A stretch of 25,885 bases of DNA, from positions 1 through 25,885 of the IMG/VR virus record IMGVR_UViG_3300033233_000150, one strand, 5' to 3'. Positions within the stretch are counted from its first letter, which is position 1. Every line of letters begins with the position of its first letter. The DNA comes from a virus. Of this stretch, positions 23,720 through 25,885 are shown one piece after another. The translations under genes were made by a program, and so were the position numbers. The notes beneath the pieces were generated by a model, which made no database searches, was not told the origin of the DNA, and worked only from the letters and a program-made list of their open reading frames with translations.

Positions 23720-23754
23720 CCGACCTCAGCCCCCCTTGCGGGGGCTGGTGTCGG
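23720..23754 (-). other. Large intercistronic hairpin with GCAA loop
   Basis: On the - strand the inner stem AGCCCCC/GGGGGCT encloses GCAA (a GNRA-type tetraloop, one G bulged), and an outer stem CCGAC/GTCGG extends it across a 3-base internal loop. It begins four bases past the stop codon at 23758 and precedes the LRR/alpha-CTD start. No T-tract follows, so a processing site or transcript-end protector is likelier than a terminator. Confidence 0.6.
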
Positions 23755-23757
23755 GAA

Positions 23758-23955
23758 TCAAATCCTGAAGGCATCCCTCAAATCTCTCAGGTTTTCATTG
23801 GAGGACAAGAAAGCTAGCTTGGTTTCAATCACCAGATTATTTGCTAAAACTTGGGCGTCACATGCTGCCTGAAAAGCTAAATAGGCAACCCGTTCTTGCC
23901 GATACAAAGCAATAAAGTTTTCTCGGATTATTTTCAGTTCGGTTTCGTTTTTCAT
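23758..23955 (-). CDS. Small helical protein of unknown function
   Basis: This 65-residue protein starts at ATG 23955 with MKNETE. It is predicted to be almost all helix, with ALYRQERVAYLAFQAACDAQVLANN in the middle and a charged C-terminus. No family was recognised. The leader AAAACGAAACGAAT has no Shine-Dalgarno, and the sequence ATGAAAAACGAAA at its start recurs at the start of the LRR/alpha-CTD gene. It is an early-operon accessory protein by position. Confidence 0.6.
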   Translation of the reverse strand: MKNETELKIIRENFIALYRQERVAYLAFQAACDAQVLANNLVIETKLAFLSSNENLRDLRDAFRI

Positions 23956-23974
23956 ATTCGTTTCGTTTTTAAAA

Positions 23975-24355
23975 TTAAACTGCGGCGAGTTTGGCTGCTT
24001 TGGCTGCGGCTAAAGTTACGAGGAGGGCTTGGTAAACTGCTGCTTTGCGGGTTTTTTCTGCCGCGTTGCGGATTTGATTTTCGAGATTTTGGGCGGCGGC
24101 GGCGGCTTTCATCGAGGAAACTATAGAGCTAGCTGATTTGCGCGAAGCTTTGGCGTCTGCGGCGATGGCTGCGTCGCGCTCGGGGGTGCTGACTGAGGCT
24201 GCGAAAGCGGCGCGGGAGGCGAGCCAAGCAATCGCTTTTTTGTCACCGGCTGCTGCGCTCGCAGCCAGAGCGGCCTCATCGGCGTCGATCCGGCGATTGA
24301 TCGCAAAAGCGATTTCTGAGTTTGTCCGATTGTTTTTGTTTAAGGTTTCGTTCAT
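23975..24355 (-). CDS. Alanine-rich helical protein of unknown function
   Basis: This 126-residue protein is about one-third Ala with interspersed Lys, Arg, Asp and Glu (SAAAGDKKAIAWLASRAAFAAS, AADAKASRKSASSIVSSMKAAAAAQ), suggesting long amphipathic helices. The start is placed at ATG 24355, whose MNETLNK resembles the MKNE starts downstream; ATGs at 24385 and 24442 are in frame. It is the first gene of the leftward unit. No family was recognised. Nucleoid-protein-like or scaffold-like roles are possible for such composition but unsupported by a motif. Confidence 0.6.
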   Translation of the reverse strand: MNETLNKNNRTNSEIAFAINRRIDADEAALAASAAAGDKKAIAWLASRAAFAASVSTPERDAAIAADAKASRKSASSIVSSMKAAAAAQNLENQIRNAAEKTRKAAVYQALLVTLAAAKAAKLAAV

Positions 24356-24373
24356 AAGTTTTTTTTCGTTCGG

Positions 24374-24392
24374 CGGAGGATTCATCCCTCCG
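24374..24392 (-). promoter_or_regulatory. Hairpin enclosing an alternative start codon
   Basis: On the - strand CGGAGG pairs with CCTCCG across the loop GATGAAT. The left arm is a strong Shine-Dalgarno and the loop contains the in-frame ATG at 24385, too close for normal initiation. Folding would hide the ribosome-binding sequence in the leader of the first early gene, which may limit its translation. Confidence 0.4.
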
Positions 24393-24442
24393 ACACCATT
24401 ACTTTCGCATGATTCTTCGAATCGTGCAACAAAAACTTTCAT

Positions 24443-24582
24443 TTATTTTCACAGCGTGGAACCCTTGATTCTATTGGTCCAAACCGCTGTTGCTCGAATT
24501 TCCTTAAAAGTTTTTGAAGGAAAAACGCGTTTGAAATCACTTTTTACGTGTGGAATTTGATTTGGGGTGGTATGGTCTGTGA
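24443..24582. promoter_or_regulatory. Divergent early promoter region
   Basis: The 140 bases between the leftward operon and SSB hold no gene. A 7-base inverted repeat, TTTCCTT (24499-24505) and AAGGAAA (24517-24523), with an 11-base AT-rich spacer is an operator candidate lying centrally. TTGAAA at 24531 could be a -35 box toward SSB, but no matching -10 box is clear, so I do not call exact promoters. Confidence 0.5.
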
Positions 24583-25056
24583 ATGCCTGATTTTAATAAT
24601 GTGGTGTTTTCGGGAAACTTGGTGCGCGATCCTGTCTTGCGAAAAACCACCAAAGGCAACTTAGTTCTCGGTTTCACATTGGGTGCGAGCAAAAGCAAAA
24701 AAGATTCTAACACCGGCGATGTCAAATTCAACGTGATCTACTTGGACGTGCAGGCATGGGGGAGTCAGGCCGAGGAAATTGCGGAGAAGGCAAAGAAAGG
24801 GACACCGTTACTTGTCGAAGGTCGGCTCAAGCAAGAGAATTGGGACGACAAGACCACGGGTGCGAAACGGTCAAAACTGATCGTGGTTCTTGAGAGTTTC
24901 CAATTCAAGGATCAAACTTCCCTCGGCAACCCCGAACCCGTGTGCGCGGCCAACACACCTCCTGCCGCTAATCGTTCGCCTCAAGCAAACGTGGCGCACG
25001 TACAGCCTAAGCTACCGCCACAACCTCAGTCTGACTTTGATGATGTCCCTTTCTAA
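24583..25056 (+). CDS. ssb: Single-stranded DNA-binding protein
   Basis: This 157-residue protein coats single-stranded DNA during replication and recombination. The OB fold is clear: NNVVFSGNLVRDPVLRKT (about 5-22), LVLGFTLGAS, VIYLDVQAWGSQAEEIAEKAKKG (about 52-74) and LLVEGRLKQENWDDK. A Pro/Gln/Asn-rich linker leads to the acidic tip DFDDVPF, the standard tail used to recruit repair and replication proteins. It is transcribed away from the recombination operon and toward the non-coding region. Confidence 0.95.
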   Translation: MPDFNNVVFSGNLVRDPVLRKTTKGNLVLGFTLGASKSKKDSNTGDVKFNVIYLDVQAWGSQAEEIAEKAKKGTPLLVEGRLKQENWDDKTTGAKRSKLIVVLESFQFKDQTSLGNPEPVCAANTPPAANRSPQANVAHVQPKLPPQPQSDFDDVPF

Positions 25057-25076
25057 AAATACTTTGAGATTTATTG

Positions 25077-25105
25077 TTGACAGATTTTTTTGCTCCCTGT
25101 ACAAT
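25077..25105 (+). promoter_or_regulatory. Strong sigma-70-type promoter
   Basis: TTGACA (25077-25082) is a perfect -35 box, separated by exactly 17 bases from TACAAT (25100-25105), a one-mismatch -10 box. It lies 20 bases after the SSB stop and would start a transcript near 25112 that crosses almost 390 bases of non-coding DNA before the next start codon. Confidence 0.82.
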
Positions 25106-25177
25106 TCCAACCGAAGGGCGGAGCTACCCGACCCAGTCCCTTCCCTTCCGAGTCCCTTTCCCCAGTTCCCTTTCCCC

Positions 25178-25200
25178 ACGATTTTGATAAAGAAAATCGT
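25178..25200. repeat. Palindrome 1
   Basis: Arms ACGATTTT and AAAATCGT pair perfectly across the loop GATAAAG. It is flanked by CCCC on both sides, in the pyrimidine-rich half. Confidence 0.85.
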
Positions 25201-25273
25201 CCCCTCCGGCCCCTTCCGGCTTCATCCCCTCCGGCGGGTATCGGGGCCGTGACTGAAATCCTGATCAAGGATC

Positions 25274-25293
25274 ATGATTTTTTAAAAAATCAT
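25274..25293. repeat. Palindrome 2
   Basis: Arms ATGATTTTTT and AAAAAATCAT form a perfect 20-base palindrome at the pyrimidine-to-purine switch, next to the near-palindrome ATCCTGATCAAGGAT. Confidence 0.85.
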
Positions 25294-25326
25294 CTGAAAA
25301 TCGGAAAAACAAAAGCGGGAAAGGGG

Positions 25327-25348
25327 ACAATTTTCTTAGAAAAATTGT
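25327..25348. repeat. Palindrome 3
   Basis: Arms ACAATTTTC and GAAAAATTGT pair with one bulged A across TTA. It is flanked by GGGG on the left and GGGACAT on the right, matching the flanks of palindrome 4. Confidence 0.8.
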
Positions 25349-25392
25349 GGGACATGGAAGGAAAACGGGGCAGGGAAAGAAAGGGACGGGGA

Positions 25393-25412
25393 GCGATTTT
25401 TTAAAAAATCGC
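25393..25412. repeat. Palindrome 4
   Basis: Arms GCGATTTTTT and AAAAAATCGC form a perfect 20-base palindrome with GGGGA on the left and GGGACAA on the right. Relative to palindromes 2 and 3, both arms change together. Confidence 0.85.
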
Positions 25413-25498
25413 GGGACAAGAAGTGGAGCGGGAACGGGGCGACTTTTAGAGTGGAAAATGCGACAGGGAAAAACAGGGGTGGGAACTAAAACAGAACC

Positions 25499-25840
25499 AT
25501 GAATGAAGCCGAATCTGAAAGCAATGAGCCAGAGGATGCTGACGAGTTGGAGCGTCTCAAACTCGGGATGGATCGTCTTTTCTCGTGGATTACTTCAAAC
25601 GGATCCGCACCCACAGCATGCGTGGCTCGTCGTGCTCGCGTTATTTTTTGGGAGGTGGGTTTCGATAATAAAACCAAGAGTTGGGCTGATTTCTCGCGTC
25701 GCTACGGCGACTCCGAACAGTTGGTGTTCGAGATACGCAAGGATTTCACGGAAAACTTTGGAGTTGGATTTGCTGGGGGGTATGCGTCGAAAAATAAAGG
25801 AAAAACCGAGCCAAGGGCTGCCCACCCCTCCCCCCCCTAA
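25499..25840 (+). CDS. Unknown acidic-start protein ahead of the late operon
   Basis: This 113-residue protein starts at ATG 25499. The first 18 residues are very acidic (Glu, Asp, Asn). Helices follow: LERLKLGMDRLFSWITSNG, a basic segment CVARRARVIFWEVGF, and WADFSRRYGDSEQLVFEIRKDF, which has a helix-turn-helix-like rhythm, then a Gly-rich stretch and a basic Pro-rich tail. No family was recognised. It lies downstream of the strong promoter and palindrome array and upstream of the first late genes across the ends, so a DNA-binding regulator or packaging factor is reasonable. Confidence 0.65.
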   Translation: MNEAESESNEPEDADELERLKLGMDRLFSWITSNGSAPTACVARRARVIFWEVGFDNKTKSWADFSRRYGDSEQLVFEIRKDFTENFGVGFAGGYASKNKGKTEPRAAHPSPP

Positions 25841-25869
25841 GGAATCTATTAGGGCGTCGGGAAGGGGTA

Positions 25870-25885
25870 GGTGTCCCAAGGATAT
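25870..25885. repeat. Terminal direct repeat, right copy
   Basis: These bases are identical to positions 1-16, so the window ends overlap. Joined at this repeat, the unique length is 25,869 bases. Confidence 0.9.

Larger units (their letters stand above)
25106..25498 (+). other. Structured non-coding region: strand switch with palindrome array
   Basis: This is the only gene-free stretch over 300 bases. The left part (about 25125-25245) is mostly C and T on the + strand, with a 12-base direct repeat TCCCTTTCCCCA at 25153 and 25167 and three CCCCT(T)CCGG units at 25201-25234. The right part (about 25294-25495) is mostly G and A. Between and within them are four palindromes plus a degenerate fifth (25440-25462), and a near-palindrome around TGATCA at 25258-25272 marks the switch. 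An origin, a packaging site or a structured RNA would each fit. A 104-residue frame from 25090 exists, but its low-complexity composition argues against coding. Confidence 0.7.

Noticed and set aside
25090-25404. 104-residue + strand frame across the palindrome array
   Set aside because: It starts with TTG between the -35 and -10 boxes of the strong promoter and has low-complexity Pro/Phe then Lys/Arg/Gly composition that simply follows the pyrimidine and purine tracts; palindromes interrupt any sensible domain.
25274-25412. Palindromes 2 and 4 as intrinsic terminators
   Set aside because: Arms are AT-rich with T and A runs inside the stem and no T-tract following a GC-rich stem on either strand.
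1-25885. tRNA genes, integrase, attachment sites and lysogeny repressor
   Set aside because: I saw no cloverleaf-like sequence ending in CCA context, no tyrosine or serine recombinase motif and no CI-like helix-turn-helix repressor.

Overview
The window reads as an essentially complete, tightly packed genome of a tailed double-stranded DNA phage with a lambda-type head module and a siphovirus-like tail. The first 16 bases recur as the last 16, so the sequence probably closes into a circle or carries a short terminal repeat. Base composition is near 50% GC. A lipobox-bearing Rz1-like protein in the lysis region points to a diderm (Gram-negative) host; the host phylum cannot be read from the sequence. 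No integrase, CI-like repressor, tRNA, DNA polymerase, replicative helicase or recognisable endolysin was found. The phage is therefore probably lytic and relies on host replication enzymes.

The rightward (+) strand starts at 24583 (SSB), runs through a 442-base non-coding region and a small unknown gene (25499-25840), and continues across the ends into the late genes. These come in order: two paralogous small proteins and a 56-residue protein (60-753); terminase small subunit, a DNA methyltransferase and terminase large subunit (841-3784); a gpW-like connector, portal, S49 maturation protease, probable scaffold, decoration protein and major capsid protein (3812-8153); an intrinsic terminator; head-tail and tail genes including tail terminator, tube, chaperone-like protein and a short tape measure (8223-11840); unknown tail proteins including one of 1174 residues (11847-16794); a zinc-ribbon-like protein; a fibre-like protein with an apparent Sec signal peptide; and a lysis cassette with holin-like proteins and an overlapping spanin-like pair (19033-19670). 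Many neighbours overlap by ATGA or TAATG, which implies translational coupling.

The leftward (-) strand, 24355 down to 19839, is the early region: an alanine-rich protein, a short unknown protein, a protein joining BspA-type leucine-rich repeats to an RNA polymerase alpha C-terminal-like domain, a ribbon-helix-helix regulator, a membrane peptide, and then RecT-like annealing protein, PD-(D/E)XK exonuclease, RusA resolvase and a DnaC/IstB-type ATPase. With SSB this is a compact recombination and replication-initiation set. The two transcription units diverge at 24443-24582 and converge on back-to-back terminators at 19708-19784.

The most unusual features are the non-coding region 25057-25498 (a near-consensus promoter, a pyrimidine-to-purine strand switch, and four hairpin-forming palindromes whose arms differ by compensating changes), the leucine-rich-repeat/alpha-CTD fusion, 28 GGATCC sites in 25.9 kb together with a phage methyltransferase, and a secreted-looking fibre protein beside a lysis cassette that lacks an evident endolysin.
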